A stretch of 64,000 nucleotides of DNA, from positions 1-64,000 of the forward strand of contig NZ_VSJK01000015.1 in the NCBI RefSeq assembly GCF_008085915.1, in the 5' to 3' direction. The position numbers and the translations under genes are program-made. Positions within the stretch are counted from its first letter, which is position 1, and each line of letters begins with the position of its first letter. The stretch is from Oceaniovalibus sp. ACAM 378 (GTDB lineage Bacteria; Pseudomonadota; Alphaproteobacteria; Rhodobacterales; Rhodobacteraceae). A model generated the notes under the pieces. That model was not told the DNA's origin, did not search any database, and worked only from the letters and a program-made list of their open reading frames with translations. Below, in pieces: positions 63,235 to 64,000 of the stretch.

Positions 63235-64000
63235 TCAGGACGGATCGGGGTCTGGCGTCACATCCCGCGCTGCATCCTCGCGCGGACGATCCAGCCCCAG
63301 TAGTTTCGGCAGGTCGGGCGGCAGCATCAACTGCCGGTGCGGGAAGGGGATCTCGATTCCGGCTGCGTCAAATTCTTCTTTCATCAGCTTGCTATAGGCG
63401 CGTCCGACGGCCCATTGCGATCCCGGCAGGGTCTTGATCCGTGCCCGCAGATTCACGCTGCTGTCGGCCAGAGCAATAACGCCCTGCATATCAAGATCGT
63501 CGATGATGTCGCGGCCAAGGGGCAATTCGCGCAGCTTGGTAAAGGCATCCTGCATCGCCTGCATCGCATCGGGGATCGACGCGCTATAGGCGATGCCGAC
63601 CTCGGCCAGATGAAACGCGAAATCGCGGGTCAGGTTGGTTACCGTGTCGACCGACGAGAAAGGCACGATGTGGACTGCCCCGTCCGGCGTGCGCAATCGG
63701 ACCGAGCGCAGGTTGAGCCTTTCCACGCTGCCGGTGATCCCCGCCACGCCGACCACGTCACCGACGTTGATCGCATTGTCCATCTGAATGAACACACCCG
63801 TGATGATGTCCTGAACCAGTTTCTGCGACCCGAAACCGATGGCCAGACCGATCACCCCGGCGCCGGCCAGCAGCGGTGCGATGTCGATTCCAAGCTGTGA
63901 CAGCACAACCATCAGGCCCATCACACCAATCAGGATGGTAAAGGCATTGCGAAACAGCCCTAGCAAAGTGCGCGAGCGGGCGGCATTGGCGAGTGTCGCG
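63235..64000 (-). CDS. MscS-family mechanosensitive channel, 5' end cut by window edge
   Basis: The last 255 codons of an MscS-type channel continuing past base 64000 (the frame is open through ATLANAARSRTL at the edge). It has the pore helix AGAGVIGLAIGFGSQKLVQD and then FIQMDNAINVGDVVGVAGIT, the usual beta domain entry, with a Pro/Asp-rich C-terminus. The pore residues differ little from the family. It is unlike the BON-containing paralog at 18750, so the window encodes two separate MscS types. Confidence 0.9.
   Translation of the reverse strand, partial: ATLANAARSRTLLGLFRNAFTILIGVMGLMVVLSQLGIDIAPLLAGAGVIGLAIGFGSQKLVQDIITGVFIQMDNAINVGDVVGVAGITGSVERLNLRSVRLRTPDGAVHIVPFSSVDTVTNLTRDFAFHLAEVGIAYSASIPDAMQAMQDAFTKLRELPLGRDIIDDLDMQGVIALADSSVNLRARIKTLPGSQWAVGRAYSKLMKEEFDAAGIEIPFPHRQLMLPPDLPKLLGLDRPREDAARDVTPDPDPS

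Overview
The window is a piece of a high-GC alphaproteobacterial chromosome, most likely a marine roseobacter-type member of the Rhodobacterales. The protein families (tripartite tricarboxylate transporter with TctDE, DUF2254, ExoD, gcvTHP behind a tandem glycine riboswitch, GTA-like phage proteins), the compact ATGA-coupled operons and the strongly GC-biased third codon positions all point that way. The species cannot be named from sequence alone.

Region 1 (1-606) is the left flank: the 3' end of a damaged IS5-type transposase with its terminal repeat, then about 400 bases with no convincing gene. Region 2 (607-18615) is an integrated phage-like element of about 18 kb, bounded by an 18-bp direct repeat that is the 3' end of a tRNA-Gln gene. 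It carries an integrase, a secreted cargo protein, a portal, a fused protease-capsid, tail assembly chaperones, an HNH nuclease, head-tail connectors, both terminase subunits, a tape measure protein, a long region packed with RNA-like stems, three or four small unknown genes and, next to the right attachment site, a HEPN-domain protein on the opposite strand. I see no repressor, replication gene, lysis gene, major tail tube, baseplate or fibre. It is therefore either a decaying prophage or, as I think more interesting, a capsid-forming satellite that relies on a helper phage. The long structured RNA candidate (about 13920-14935) and the palindromes repeated upstream of the portal and at the end of that RNA region are the main novelties.

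Region 3 (18599-28230) is ordinary chromosome: tRNA-Gln, a BON-MscS channel, capsule export genes kpsE and kpsT without kpsM, nhaA, an ArsR regulator with a permease, a uracil-DNA-glycosylase-family gene with an SseB-like gene, and ghrA. Region 4 (28227-33897) is the cell-shape cluster mreB-mreC-mreD-mrdA-rodA. Region 5 (34290-43440) holds leuA with a leucine-rich leader peptide and attenuator, a secreted protein of about 18 MORN repeats, nadE, a Tat-exported metallo-beta-lactamase-fold enzyme, small genes, gltX and a gamma-glutamylcyclotransferase. Region 6 (43538-48297) is the glycine riboswitch and gcvT-gcvH-gcvP.

Region 7 (48302-56649) contains a DUF2254 membrane protein, tRNA-Ala(CGC), an RTX-like remnant, an unusual three-gene operon ending in a sulfatase-RTX fusion, exoD, an orphan parA and a cold-shock gene. 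Region 8 (56919-63182) is a tricarboxylate uptake system: tctCBA on the minus strand, with tctD, tctE and a binding-protein gene transcribed divergently. The window ends inside an MscS-family gene.
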